NCBI GenBank assembly: GCA_965229565.1
Contig: OZ245888.1
Coordinates: forward strand, 248,001-312,000
DNA: 64,000 bases
DNA from: JANQNX01 sp040217095
Lineage (GTDB): Bacteria; Pseudomonadota; Gammaproteobacteria; Eutrophobiales; Eutrophobiaceae
Reading direction: 5' to 3'
Shown piece after piece: positions 1-8,816 of the stretch. The notes under the pieces are model-generated. The model was not told the origin of the DNA and did not search any database. It worked only from the letters and a program-made list of their open reading frames with translations. Within the stretch, counting starts at the first letter, position 1. Each line of letters begins with the position of its first letter. The translations under genes and the position numbers were made by a program.

Positions 1-192
1 GGCATTGACAACGTTAAAAGCATAACCTTGTTGCTGCAATCGCTGTTCAAGTAACGAGACCCAGCCGTCACTGACAGGGATACCATAGGCAGCACTCAGA
101 CTATCACCCAGGATTAATAATGTTCTCTCTCTCGCATGGAGAGGCAGGACAAAAACAGTTAAACAAATAACAAATAATACGCGGTAAAACAT
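1..192 (-). CDS. tesA: Acyl-CoA thioesterase I / arylesterase TesA (5' part, runs off the left edge)
   Basis: Only the first 64 codons lie in the window. They encode a hydrophobic signal peptide (about residues 1-20, ending LHA) followed at once by the GDSL block (GDSLSAAYG), with Ser31 as the expected nucleophile of a periplasmic SGNH-family thioesterase/lysophospholipase. The gene is divergent from ybbA, the arrangement seen for tesA-ybbA in many gammaproteobacteria. Its ATG (192 down to 190) overlaps the ybbA ATG by two bases, so there is no space between the two coding regions. The rest of the enzyme, including the catalytic Asp and His, is outside the window. Identity rests on the GDSL block plus the neighbour. 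Confidence 0.85.
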   Translation of the reverse strand, partial: MFYRVLFVICLTVFVLPLHARERTLLILGDSLSAAYGIPVSDGWVSLLEQRLQQQGYAFNVVNA

Positions 193-880
193 GACCAATT
201 CCTCTTCAATCATTGTGCAAGCAGAACAGCTTGGAAAGCAAGTCAGCAGCCCGGAAGGCACCTTAACAATCCTTGATGATGTTAATTTGTCCGTCAAACA
301 GGGAGAAAGTTTGGCTATCGTTGGCGTGTCAGGCTCCGGCAAATCAACCTTGCTTGGACTGCTGGCTGGCCTGGACATGCCGACCAGTGGCCGCGTGGTT
401 CTTGATTCGCATGACCTGACCAGGCTGGACGAAGATGGTCGTGCCCGCATACGTAGCCGCCTGGTCGGTTTCATCTTTCAATCGTTTCACCTTTTACCGG
501 GTCTGACTGCACTGGAAAATACATCGTTGCCACTGGAACTGCTAGGTAGAAAAGATGCAGACAACATGGCCAGGGAAAAACTGGAACAGGTGGGACTGGC
601 AGAAAGAATACACCATTACCCCAACCAGTTATCCGGCGGCGAGCAGCAGCGCGTAGCGATTGCACGTGCCTTTAGTGGCCAACCCTCTATCCTGTTTGCC
701 GATGAACCAACGGGCAACCTGGATCAGAAAACGGCCAAACGAATTATCGAACTCCTGTTTGATCTGAACCGGAAAAATGGCACCACACTGATCATGGTGA
801 CACACGACCCGTCCATTGCGGAACACTGTGACCGGCAGGTAGTAATGGCCGGCGGACGTCTGACAGAAGAATCGAAATGA
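191..880 (+). CDS. ybbA: ABC transporter ATP-binding protein YbbA
   Basis: 229 residues, the usual length for the MacB/LolD-type ATPases that pair with FtsX-like permeases. Walker A is at residues 45-52 (GVSGSGKS), the Q-loop Gln at about 97, the signature LSGGE at 147-151 and Walker B (ILFADE) at 167-172, followed by the H-loop in MVTHD. It should power the membrane protein encoded next, YbbP, whose ATG overlaps its stop by 4 bases (ATGA), implying translational coupling. The substrate is not established for this family; the tesA neighbourhood suggests lipids or exported products, which is inference. The start matches the expected N-terminus but lies on top of the tesA start, leaving no room for an untranslated promoter. 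Confidence 0.93.
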   Translation: MTNSSSIIVQAEQLGKQVSSPEGTLTILDDVNLSVKQGESLAIVGVSGSGKSTLLGLLAGLDMPTSGRVVLDSHDLTRLDEDGRARIRSRLVGFIFQSFHLLPGLTALENTSLPLELLGRKDADNMAREKLEQVGLAERIHHYPNQLSGGEQQRVAIARAFSGQPSILFADEPTGNLDQKTAKRIIELLFDLNRKNGTTLIMVTHDPSIAEHCDRQVVMAGGRLTEESK

Positions 881-3357
881 ATACCCTGAAGTTTGCACTG
901 ACCGCATTCAAACGTGACTGGAAGTCCGGCGAGTTACGCCTGATAGGTGCCGCTGTACTGATCGCCGTGGCCTGTCTCACGTCGGTCAGCTTCTTTACTG
1001 ATCGTGTCAGTCGCGCGACAGAACTACAGGCGACCGAGTTACTTGCTGCCGACCTGGTATTAAGTTCAGCCAACGCGATACCGGATACCTATGTCGACAC
1101 CGCCGCAGATATGGGCCTGACCTGGTCACGCAATGAAAGTTTTCGCAGCGTCGTCGTCGTAGGCGACCGCATGGAACTGGCCGAGGTCAAGGCCGTGGAC
1201 CCACAGTATCCGATACGGGGCGAACTGCGCATCAGCGACCAGTTATTCGAAGCGGAATACCAGGCTGATTCAATACCGGCTGCCGGTGAGGCATGGCTGG
1301 ACAGCCGCCTGAGCCAGGCCTTGCAGGTAGAGCCAGGTGATACAGTAAACTTGGGTGCACTATCACTCAGGTTCACAAAAGTGCTCACCTATGAACCGGA
1401 CCGTGGTGGCGACCTGTTCAATATTGCTCCCAGACTCCTGTTCAACCGCGAGGACCTCGCCGAATCCGGGTTAATCCTGCCCGGTAGCCGGGTCAGCTAT
1501 CGACTCTTGCTGGGCGGTGAAGGCAAACTGGTTGAGCAATACCGTAACACGATCACGACCAGTAACGACGTGCGAGTTCGTGGAATTAAAGATGCCCGGC
1601 CGGAAATACGTAGCGCGCTGGAACGGGCCGAACAGTTCCTGGGACTGGCAGCCCTGGTCAGTATTGCCCTAGCCGGTATGGCGATCGCCATGACCGCGCA
1701 TCGCTATGCCACACGGCATTTTGATAACTGTGCAGTACTGCGTTGCATGGGCATGCAACAGGATCAGATCATCCGGATCTATTTGTACCAATTAATACTG
1801 CTGGCATTGATTGCCGGCCTGCTGGGTTGCGGTATCGGGTTTGCGGCCCAGGAAGTATTGCACCAGTTAATGGCAGGTATCATGGAACGTGCACTGCCAC
1901 CACCGTCATTCAGGCCGGTACTCAACGGTTTGCTGGCCAGCCTGGTAACCGTACTGGCATTTGCCCTGCCACAGTTGCTGCGATTGCGCAGGGTTTCTCC
2001 GTTACGCGTGTTGCGTCGCGACCTGGCACCGTTACCGATGAATAATTACCTTGTCTATGTTATCGCCATTGGTGCACTGGTCGCACTCAGTCCGTGGCAG
2101 TCAGGTAATATCAAGCTAACACTGTACACACTGGGCGGCTTGTTCCTGACGGCTATTGTGCTTGGCCTTACCGCAAAGCTACTCATCACCTGGTTACGAA
2201 GACTGCAACCGCGTTTAAAACTCGCCGCGCGCTATGGTCTGGCGAACGTGATACGAAGATCGCAACAAAGCATGGTGCAGGTCGTCGGCATCGGTATCGG
2301 TATTACCGTGATGTTACTGCTGACACTGGTACGTACTGACCTGCTGGCAAACTGGCAAAACCGCTTGCCGGAAAATACACCCAACTACTTCTTGATCAAT
2401 ATCCAGCCTGACCAGGTTGATGCCATTAGCCAGTACCTGCAACAGCATATCAAGGATGACATCGGACTGTACCCGATGATTCGCGGCAGGCTGGTAAGTA
2501 TTAATGATGATCCCGTCAAGGAAGAAAACTATGACGAGCCACGAGCACAACGGCTGGCAACAAGAAACTTTAACCTTTCCTACCTGGACGAGATGCAGCC
2601 TGATAACAAGCTTGTCAGTGGTGAATGGTGGCCAACAGACCGGACTGGCAATTACTTTTCCGTTGAACAGGGCATCGCGGAAACGCTGGGCATCCAGCTG
2701 GGCGATACGCTGACGTACCTGATAGGCGGGCAGGAAATAAGCGGCGTGGTCCACAACCTGCGCTGGGTTGAATGGGATTCATTTAATGTCAATTTCTTTG
2801 TTGTTAGTAACCCGGAGGCATTAAAAGACTACCCGGGTACATTTATCAGTAGTTTTTATATGCCGACAAGTCAACGCAATATGTTCATCGAACTGATCCG
2901 TGAGTTTCCCAGTATTACCGTGTTTGATGTCGATGCCATCCTTAAGCAGGTAAGGACCATCATGGAGCACGTAGTGAACACCATCGAGTTTGTTTTTATC
3001 TTTACCCTGCTGACAGGGATCACGGTATTGTTTGCTGCCCTCCAGAGCACCCATGATGAACGCATGCACGAGTCCGCGTTGATGCGGGCACTGGGTGCGA
3101 ACCGGAAGCAAATTGTGACAGGACTTTTTGCTGAATTTTTATTCCTGGGACTGGTCACAGGTTTGCTGTCGGCACTGGCGGCCTCGGCCATTGAAATGGC
3201 GCTGGCCGAATACGTTTTCAAGATCGATGTAATTGTTAACCCGTGGATATGGGTAGCGGGCCCAATTGCATGCAGTATAATCGTGATAGGCACCGGCCTG
3301 TATGGTACGCGCAGCGTGTTGACGGCATCGCCTATGCGTGTTTTACGCCGTGCCTGA
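877..3357 (+). CDS. ybbP: FtsX-like ABC permease YbbP
   Basis: 826 residues. It shows the duplicated FtsX/MacB layout: an N-terminal membrane segment at about residues 20-40, a large periplasmic domain, a bundle of membrane helices near 250-430 (two FtsX blocks including the MGMQQDQI region), a second helix near 465-485, another periplasmic domain and a final three-helix FtsX block near 695-826. It is the membrane partner of YbbA, coupled by a 4-base overlap. The pair probably works as a mechanotransmission or export system rather than an importer, as known for this family; the cargo is unknown. The ORF is intact and of normal length for YbbP. Confidence 0.92.
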   Translation: MNTLKFALTAFKRDWKSGELRLIGAAVLIAVACLTSVSFFTDRVSRATELQATELLAADLVLSSANAIPDTYVDTAADMGLTWSRNESFRSVVVVGDRMELAEVKAVDPQYPIRGELRISDQLFEAEYQADSIPAAGEAWLDSRLSQALQVEPGDTVNLGALSLRFTKVLTYEPDRGGDLFNIAPRLLFNREDLAESGLILPGSRVSYRLLLGGEGKLVEQYRNTITTSNDVRVRGIKDARPEIRSALERAEQFLGLAALVSIALAGMAIAMTAHRYATRHFDNCAVLRCMGMQQDQIIRIYLYQLILLALIAGLLGCGIGFAAQEVLHQLMAGIMERALPPPSFRPVLNGLLASLVTVLAFALPQLLRLRRVSPLRVLRRDLAPLPMNNYLVYVIAIGALVALSPWQSGNIKLTLYTLGGLFLTAIVLGLTAKLLITWLRRLQPRLKLAARYGLANVIRRSQQSMVQVVGIGIGITVMLLLTLVRTDLLANWQNRLPENTPNYFLINIQPDQVDAISQYLQQHIKDDIGLYPMIRGRLVSINDDPVKEENYDEPRAQRLATRNFNLSYLDEMQPDNKLVSGEWWPTDRTGNYFSVEQGIAETLGIQLGDTLTYLIGGQEISGVVHNLRWVEWDSFNVNFFVVSNPEALKDYPGTFISSFYMPTSQRNMFIELIREFPSITVFDVDAILKQVRTIMEHVVNTIEFVFIFTLLTGITVLFAALQSTHDERMHESALMRALGANRKQIVTGLFAEFLFLGLVTGLLSALAASAIEMALAEYVFKIDVIVNPWIWVAGPIACSIIVIGTGLYGTRSVLTASPMRVLRRA

Positions 3358-3420
3358 AACTTGAAATACATTGCGGCATTACCATATTAATAACGGTTTT
3401 TTACTGGAGTATTTACAACA

Positions 3421-4305
3421 ATGTTAAGGCTCTTACTGTTTCTTGGTACCAACATTGCCATCATGCTCGTGCTGAGCATTACCTTGCGCCTGCTTGGAGT
3501 GGACAGCATGTTGCAGGAATCCGGGCAGTTAAACCTGAATGCCTTGATTATCTTCTCGGGTGTCCTGGGTATGGGTGGTTCACTAATTTCGCTGGCCATA
3601 TCCAAGTGGATGGCAAAGCGATCCATGCGCGTAAAGATCATAGAATCACCTGCCAATGCACAGGAGCAGTGGCTGGTCAGTACTGTTGAAAAACAGGCAC
3701 GCGAGGCTGGCATAGGCATGCCGGAAGTCGGTATCTTTGATTCAGCCGCGCCCAATGCCTTTGCGACAGGGATGAACAGGAATAATGCACTGGTCGCCGT
3801 CAGTACCGGCCTGCTCCAGAATATGAACCAGGACGAGGTCGAGGCCGTGCTTGGTCACGAGGTTAGTCATGTGGCCAATGGCGACATGGTGACCCTCACG
3901 CTGGTCCAGGGCGTGGTAAATACCTTCGTTATTTTCTTCTCCCGTGTTATCGGGCATCTGATCGACAAGATCGTATTCAAGGTTGAACGTGGTTATGGTC
4001 CCGGCTACTGGATCGGTGTAATTTTTGTACAAATGATCCTGTCGATACTCGCCAGTACCATCGTGATGTGGTTTTCACGTTACCGTGAATACCGTGCTGA
4101 CGCCGGTGGTGCAAAGCTGGCAGGTCGCGAAAAAATGATTTCAGCGCTGCGTCGATTGCAACAGTCAACAAATAGCAGCGACCTGCCGGATGAAATGGCC
4201 GCATTCGGTATTACAGGAGAGAAAAAGATCAATTTCCAGAAGCTGTTCATGAGTCATCCACCGTTGGCTGAACGTATTGCCGCACTGGAGAAAAGCCAAC
4301 CTTAG
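3421..4305 (+). CDS. htpX: Membrane zinc metalloprotease HtpX
   Basis: 294 residues, full length for HtpX (M48B). Two N-terminal membrane helices (about 4-25 and 40-62) precede the zinc motif HEVSH at 146-150; the third ligand is the Glu in the YREYRADAGG block after two further hydrophobic segments. The enzyme sits in the inner membrane with its active site in the cytoplasm and degrades damaged membrane proteins together with FtsH. It stands 63 bases after ybbP and may be read from its own promoter. A GC-rich inverted repeat after the stop may separate it from the convergent epimerase gene. Confidence 0.95.
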   Translation: MLRLLLFLGTNIAIMLVLSITLRLLGVDSMLQESGQLNLNALIIFSGVLGMGGSLISLAISKWMAKRSMRVKIIESPANAQEQWLVSTVEKQAREAGIGMPEVGIFDSAAPNAFATGMNRNNALVAVSTGLLQNMNQDEVEAVLGHEVSHVANGDMVTLTLVQGVVNTFVIFFSRVIGHLIDKIVFKVERGYGPGYWIGVIFVQMILSILASTIVMWFSRYREYRADAGGAKLAGREKMISALRRLQQSTNSSDLPDEMAAFGITGEKKINFQKLFMSHPPLAERIAALEKSQP

Positions 4306-4310
4306 CCAGG

Positions 4311-4376
4311 TGGCCTTGCAAGGCCATTAATAGTGATGGAGATTAGTAACAGGGGCGGGATATCTAGTCCTGCCCC
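4311..4376. terminator. Two hairpins between convergent htpX and epimerase genes
   Basis: A perfect 16-base palindrome (TGGCCTTGCAAGGCCA, 4311-4326) is followed by a GC-rich imperfect stem (GGGGCGGGA at 4352-4360 against TCCTGCCCC at 4368-4376). No long T-run follows either one, so calling them terminators is inference from their place between two convergent genes. Confidence 0.4.
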
Positions 4377-5473
4377 GTTGTACTACTGAATCCTTGATCT
4401 TCAAGAAAGTCCACTATTATTTGTGATGGTGAGTCTTTCAGGACCCTGGGTTCTTTGCGATATTGGAAGTAATTCTGGACGAAGTCTTTGATGATTTCAG
4501 GATCGAGCTTTGATATCACGGCTGTTTCATTGATACCCTCCTGGCGCTCTGTCGCATTCCTGAACAAGAGAGTAGGCACTCCCAGTTGATATAGTTCTTC
4601 CTGTGCCCCTCCACCATCAGTAATAACAAACTCGGCATGAGTGATTAACTTTACAAATGGCAGGTATTCCATGCGCTGATAGATCTCGATATTTTTATTT
4701 CTTTTGAAAAAATTATCGTAACCAAACTTTGTTAACTGGATTTGTGTTACCGGGTGACACACAAACAATACCTTGAACTGCTCCGCAATCTTCTCAAGCT
4801 CGGCAACAATAAACCCGAGTCTCTTCTTGTTAAAAACATTTTCATAACGGTGGATAGTTACAACAACGTATTTACCTGCGGGCAAATCCAGGTTGATCTT
4901 GTGAATGTTTTTAATACCAAACGCGATGGTGTCTGCCTGCGTGTTTTGTCTTGTGTTGAGCTTGATGCCATGATACTTGCGCACATTATTGGCAGCCCAA
5001 TCGCCTGGAGTAGCAAAGACAGTAGCCAGACGAAATGTAAACAGGCGATTAAGTTCTTCAGGAAACGGTTCAAATATATTAAAACTTCGCAGACCTGACT
5101 CGACATGCATTACATGACATCTCCCCAGACGCCCCAATAGCGCACCCCAAACCGTAGACGTCGTATCGCCATGAGTCAGCACGATATGTTTTTTACCAGT
5201 ATAACCAGCAAGAATACGACGCGTTCTAAGCAGCTGCCAGAAAGCCTGCATCATCCATAAACCGTATTTACCCGGCGTATCGGCTTCAGTCTCTCTATTC
5301 ACGACCGTGAAATCAGGATTCGGCAAACCGAAGGTATCAATCGTTTGCTTAATGGTCTCTTTATGCTGCGCAACATATATCCATCGCCATTCAAGCCCTC
5401 GCTTCTGGCACTCAAGCATGACAGGCGCCATCTTGAATATCTGCGCCCGAGTACCTACAACAAAATGGATCAT
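4364..5473 (-). CDS. UDP-N-acetylglucosamine 2-epimerase family protein (WecB-like)
   Basis: 369 residues, typical of the Epimerase_2 fold (two Rossmann halves, GT-B-like). Family marks are the N-terminal VVGTRAQIFKMAPV, THGDTTST near 100, the HVESGLRSFN block near 124-133, VTIHRYEN near 205 and the C-terminal ITDGGGAQEE loop that holds the UDP. The usual product is UDP-ManNAc for surface polysaccharides. Here it is a solitary gene with no glycan cluster around it, and several family positions are altered (Ala-Gln where Pro-Glu is common after GTR; Ser in VESGLR), so it may act on a different UDP-sugar. Family assignment is firm, exact reaction is not. Confidence 0.8.
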   Translation of the reverse strand: MIHFVVGTRAQIFKMAPVMLECQKRGLEWRWIYVAQHKETIKQTIDTFGLPNPDFTVVNRETEADTPGKYGLWMMQAFWQLLRTRRILAGYTGKKHIVLTHGDTTSTVWGALLGRLGRCHVMHVESGLRSFNIFEPFPEELNRLFTFRLATVFATPGDWAANNVRKYHGIKLNTRQNTQADTIAFGIKNIHKINLDLPAGKYVVVTIHRYENVFNKKRLGFIVAELEKIAEQFKVLFVCHPVTQIQLTKFGYDNFFKRNKNIEIYQRMEYLPFVKLITHAEFVITDGGGAQEELYQLGVPTLLFRNATERQEGINETAVISKLDPEIIKDFVQNYFQYRKEPRVLKDSPSQIIVDFLEDQGFSSTTGQD

Positions 5474-5631
5474 TAACGTTCCTTTTGTTTACCAATAACA
5501 CACCATTGCATATGAATTTTAACACCTTTAGCAACAATCGCGCTGTCTACAAGCATACAGCCTCTGTGAAGACTGGGATATTCAACGATGATCAGCTAAG
5601 ATGCATCTAGATTTATTTACCTGGCAAATCC

Positions 5632-5931
5632 ATGAAAAAAGTCTTTTTCAGTGATTTTCGGCTTCACGTTCTCAATCACATCAAGGCAATTACACATGAT
5701 GATATTGAACCCTATTCAACCGAGTGGTTTCTACTGAAATACCTGAAAAGAATTACAAAAGCCGCCGATGGTTATGTCGAATATACCTACGTGGAAGGAC
5801 CTATCCGTTCATTGATTCGTTTCTATGTTGATAACATTGATGAAAACTCTGAACTGGGTGAACGCTGCAGGAATGTGCATGATGAATATCGCAAGGTATT
5901 ACTAGAGAAACAGTCCGAAAAAAATTACTAG
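5632..5931 (+). CDS. Small hypothetical protein
   Basis: 99 residues, not recognised. It is hydrophilic, rich in charged and aromatic residues, has no signal peptide or membrane segment, and looks alpha-helical. It stands alone between the divergent epimerase gene and the convergent cupin gene. No strong Shine-Dalgarno sequence precedes the ATG. The reading frame is open over its whole length with no competing longer frame, which supports a real gene; there is no basis for assigning a role. Confidence 0.55.
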   Translation: MKKVFFSDFRLHVLNHIKAITHDDIEPYSTEWFLLKYLKRITKAADGYVEYTYVEGPIRSLIRFYVDNIDENSELGERCRNVHDEYRKVLLEKQSEKNY

Positions 5932-6022
5932 CAATACACTATCTATAATACTTCTACCGTGTCGCTGTCTCCCTGGTGTTGCAGTTACTGGCCAGGACCG
6001 GGTGCAGAATTTTTAATCTACG

Positions 6023-6385
6023 CTAATCCAGCCGCTTATCATCAGCCTCATTCCAGGGTGGACTGACCAGCGCCAGGAATTGCAGTGGCACATCGCCGGT
6101 ATTTTCAATCCACTGCACGCATTTTGCGGGGATGAACACGCTGTCACCCTGCCCGACAACCTGTTCTTCCTCGTCTATATGCATTATTCCCGTGCCCTGG
6201 CTAATCAGGTAGACCTCCGCCTGGTCGAGCACATGTTTATAACTCTGTTGTCCAACAGCAACGACTGCCATTGCCACCGAGTAGGGTAAGTCAACCGCGT
6301 CTTTTTCCGGATGTAACCACTCACGGATCTGGCAACCATCATTGGCTGTAAATGCCGGGCAATCCTCGATATTTTTTACAAACAC
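6023..6385 (-). CDS. Single-domain cupin protein
   Basis: 120 residues, one conserved beta-barrel (cupin_2 type). The first cupin motif is seen as a His (YKHVL) and a downstream Glu (QAEVYLISQGTG); the second as GDSVFIPAKCVQWIENTG. Only some of the usual metal ligands are obvious, so metal binding is uncertain. Small stand-alone cupins act as sugar isomerases, dioxygenases or sensors; nothing here chooses among them. It is divergent from hemH with only 25 bases between the start codons, so the two promoters must overlap or lie inside the genes. Confidence 0.75.
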   Translation of the reverse strand: MFVKNIEDCPAFTANDGCQIREWLHPEKDAVDLPYSVAMAVVAVGQQSYKHVLDQAEVYLISQGTGIMHIDEEEQVVGQGDSVFIPAKCVQWIENTGDVPLQFLALVSPPWNEADDKRLD

Positions 6386-6410
6386 ATCCGACTCCTATAT
6401 AAGTACGTCT

Positions 6411-7529
6411 ATGAAATACCTTAACACGCCTGACTATAAACACGACTCGTTGCCATGCACAGGTGTCCTGATCACAAACCTGGGCACACCGGATGCGGCC
6501 ACCGTACCGGCACTGCGCCGCTACCTGGCAGAGTTCTTGTCTGATCCGCGAGTGATAGAAACACCGAAGTGGATCTGGTGGTTTATCCTGCACGGTGTCA
6601 TCCTGCGAATTCGCCCACCACGTTCGGCCAAGGCCTACCAGGAAGTCTGGACAAGCGAGGGCTCGCCACTGCTGACCATCAGCCTGCAACAACAACAGGC
6701 CTTGCAGGCCGAATTGCAGAAACGGGTTTCCGGGCCAGTAAGAGTAGAAGTGGCCATGCGCTATGGCAACCCGTCCATCGCCTCGGCGCTGGAAAAACTC
6801 CGGGCGGCCAATGCGCGACGCATCCTGTTGTTTCCGCTGTATCCACAATATTCAGCTGCAACAACAGCCTCTACGTTTGATGCCGTTGCCGATTACTTCA
6901 GACAGTGTCGCTGGGTCCCGGAGTTGCGCATGATTAACCATTACCATGATCATCCCGGTTACATCGAGGCCCTGGCCAACAGTATTCAACAACACTGGCA
7001 GGCACATGGGAAACCGGACAAGTTGTTGTTTTCATTTCACGGCCTGCCAAAGGATTATTTTCTCGCCGGTGACCCGTATCACTGTGAGTGTCATAAAACA
7101 GCAAGGCTGGTGGCGGAAAAACTCGAGCTTGACCAGGACGACTGGATTACAACCTTCCAGTCACGCTTTGGGCCACGTGAATGGTTGCAACCATATACCG
7201 ATTTCACCCTGAAAGAACTGGGAAGTAGCGGAGTAAAAAGCGTGCATGTTATTTGTCCCGGTTTTTCTGCTGACTGTCTCGAGACACTGGAAGAAATAAG
7301 ATTACAAAACCGGGATTTCTTCCTGGAGGCCGGTGGTCAGAAGTTCGATTATATCCCTGCATTAAACAACGGCACGGAACATATTAACGTGCTCGCCGAT
7401 ATTGTTGCCTTGCATAGCCAGGGCTGGCCCGAGTTTGATATCGCTCGTGATATGGAAGCCGTGCAAAAGGATTTACTTACGACTGAACAACGCGCTGCCA
7501 AGCTGCAACAGGTCAGAACAACTAGCTGA
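6411..7529 (+). CDS. hemH: Ferrochelatase
   Basis: Inserts ferrous iron into protoporphyrin IX, the last step of haem synthesis. 372 residues from the ATG at 6411; a longer frame reaches 6342 but would overlap the divergent cupin gene, and the family N-terminus (GVLITNLGTPDA) begins about 18 residues after the chosen Met. The catalytic His is in SFHGLP (residue 211) and the second active-site acid in the CPGFSADCLETLEE block (Glu292). TFQSRFGPREWLQPYT is also a family landmark. Its 3' end overlaps the convergent DUF427 gene by 8 bases. Confidence 0.95.
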   Translation: MKYLNTPDYKHDSLPCTGVLITNLGTPDAATVPALRRYLAEFLSDPRVIETPKWIWWFILHGVILRIRPPRSAKAYQEVWTSEGSPLLTISLQQQQALQAELQKRVSGPVRVEVAMRYGNPSIASALEKLRAANARRILLFPLYPQYSAATTASTFDAVADYFRQCRWVPELRMINHYHDHPGYIEALANSIQQHWQAHGKPDKLLFSFHGLPKDYFLAGDPYHCECHKTARLVAEKLELDQDDWITTFQSRFGPREWLQPYTDFTLKELGSSGVKSVHVICPGFSADCLETLEEIRLQNRDFFLEAGGQKFDYIPALNNGTEHINVLADIVALHSQGWPEFDIARDMEAVQKDLLTTEQRAAKLQQVRTTS

Positions 7530-7803
7530 CCTTAACGCCTTTCCAGAAGGCAACGTAATCCTTTATCTGCGCCGCCTCCTGTTTTGGATCAGGGTAATAC
7601 CATGCCGCATTTTCATTTAGCTTGCCATCAACCGTAACGTTGTAATAACGGGCGTCGCCTTTCCAATGACAGTGCGTCGTCTTATCACTACCAGTGAAAT
7701 ATTCCTTTTGAATGGCCTGGGGTGGAAAATAATAATTACCTTCTACCTGTTCGGTTTCATCACTCTCGGCCAGTACGGCCCCGTTCCATATTGCCCTGAC
7801 CAT
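7522..7803 (-). CDS. DUF427 domain protein
   Basis: 93 residues from the ATG at 7803, the start that gives the usual family N-terminus (MVRAIWNGAVLAES). The conserved core is ESDETEQVEGNYYFPP, then the CHWKGDARYYNV stretch and a C-terminal AAWYYPDP. DUF427 proteins are small beta-rich cytoplasmic proteins of unknown activity found across bacteria and fungi. The gene begins two bases after the yjbQ stop, so the two are co-transcribed. The frame could be extended upstream to 7899, but that would place extra residues inside yjbQ and is rejected. Confidence 0.85.
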   Translation of the reverse strand: MVRAIWNGAVLAESDETEQVEGNYYFPPQAIQKEYFTGSDKTTHCHWKGDARYYNVTVDGKLNENAAWYYPDPKQEAAQIKDYVAFWKGVKVS

Positions 7804-7805
7804 GA

Positions 7806-8225
7806 TTACTCTCCCTGCACGGTAATAATGACTTTCCTGCCATGCGGGGCCGTGCGGTGTTCCCACAGGTAGATTCCCTGCCAGGTACCCAGTAGACAAC
7901 GGGAAGCACTAACTGGCAGAGTCAAACTGACGTTGGTAAGCAATGTCCTGACATGGGCCGGCATATCGTCCGGTCCCTCGGTCGTGTGACAGAACATGGG
8001 GGCACCATCGGGCGTGATCGATTGCATAAACGTTTCAAGATCGACACGCACGTCCGGGTCTGCGTTTTCACAGAGCATAATAGAGGCACTGGTATGCTGA
8101 ATAAACAGGTGGCATAGACCTGTCTGTATTGACGTTGCCGCCACCAGTTCCTGTACCTCACGGGTAATTTCATAGGTACCGCGACCGCGGGTGTTGACGC
8201 CTAGCGTGTGTTGCTCATAGGCCAT
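7806..8225 (-). CDS. yjbQ: YjbQ / UPF0047 family protein (secondary thiamine-phosphate synthase type)
   Basis: 139 residues, full length for the family. The conserved active-site region is FIQHTSASIMLCENADPDVRVDLE (read in pieces) and the C-terminal GTWQGIYLWEHR, with His residues positioned for the trimeric beta-sandwich seen in YjbQ structures. Some members complement thiE mutants weakly, hence the name; the true substrate is not settled. It sits one base downstream of the DUF1499 gene and two bases upstream of the DUF427 gene, so the three form a tight minus-strand operon of conserved families of poorly known role. Confidence 0.88.
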   Translation of the reverse strand: MAYEQHTLGVNTRGRGTYEITREVQELVAATSIQTGLCHLFIQHTSASIMLCENADPDVRVDLETFMQSITPDGAPMFCHTTEGPDDMPAHVRTLLTNVSLTLPVSASRCLLGTWQGIYLWEHRTAPHGRKVIITVQGE

Positions 8226-8226
8226 A

Positions 8227-8721
8227 CTACTGTTTGGCAGCCAGTGTAATCACGCTATCCAGCGTTTCGAATAAATCCAGGATATGCCGCGTGTTGGTTC
8301 CGAGATCGCCCTTACCCGTGCGCGATGCGGATCGCACGGAAACAAGTACCGTTCCACCTGCACCAGGTTCAAGCTTGATATGCACATCATCCTTGAAACC
8401 GAACAGTGGAGTCGCAACCAGCGCATGCAGTTTATTATGCTGGTCGAAGGGTTCGACAATGTCCCAGCCCAGCTTTTCCGTCGATTCGACAATCAGTTTT
8501 TTCAGAACATCCTTATCCAGCGCATAACGACGCGGGATTAACTCGGGAAACACCGAATCAATCGTGGTTTCTGCGATGTTGGTATTGAGATAGGTGGCCA
8601 ATCTTGTGCCGAATCCCGGTGGATCACCCCACGGTAAATCGTTCTTCAGCAACGCGATCAGGATCATCAAAACCGGAAAGGCGATCAGTATACAAATTAA
8701 CAATAGAAGTTTTGATGTCAT
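8227..8721 (-). CDS. DUF1499 family membrane-anchored protein
   Basis: 164 residues. A single N-terminal hydrophobic segment (about 4-24) is followed by a soluble domain with the DUF1499 signature, ending in SVRSASRTGKGDLGTNTRHI near residues 128-147. Function is unknown; a periplasmic or membrane-surface location is predicted. First gene of the run DUF1499-yjbQ-DUF427, all with gaps of one or two bases. Confidence 0.8.
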   Translation of the reverse strand: MTSKLLLLICILIAFPVLMILIALLKNDLPWGDPPGFGTRLATYLNTNIAETTIDSVFPELIPRRYALDKDVLKKLIVESTEKLGWDIVEPFDQHNKLHALVATPLFGFKDDVHIKLEPGAGGTVLVSVRSASRTGKGDLGTNTRHILDLFETLDSVITLAAKQ

Positions 8722-8769
8722 GTTTACACGGTTTGAATGGTTGATTATTTAACCATGATCTTCTTATGA

Positions 8770-8816
8770 AGCCTGTCCGTATTGCAAGTTGCCGTAGCAA
8801 TAAATCAGGACAGGCT
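8770..8816 (-). other. Long stem-loop between the CULT and DUF1499 genes
   Basis: A 9-base outer stem (AGCCTGTCC 8770-8778 with GGACAGGCT 8808-8816) encloses a 6-base inner stem (TATTGC 8780-8785 with GCAATA 8797-8802). On the minus strand it overlaps the end of the CULT coding region and precedes DUF1499. No U-tract follows, so it may stabilise the 3' end of the message or stop transcription in a factor-dependent way; this is inference. Confidence 0.5.
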
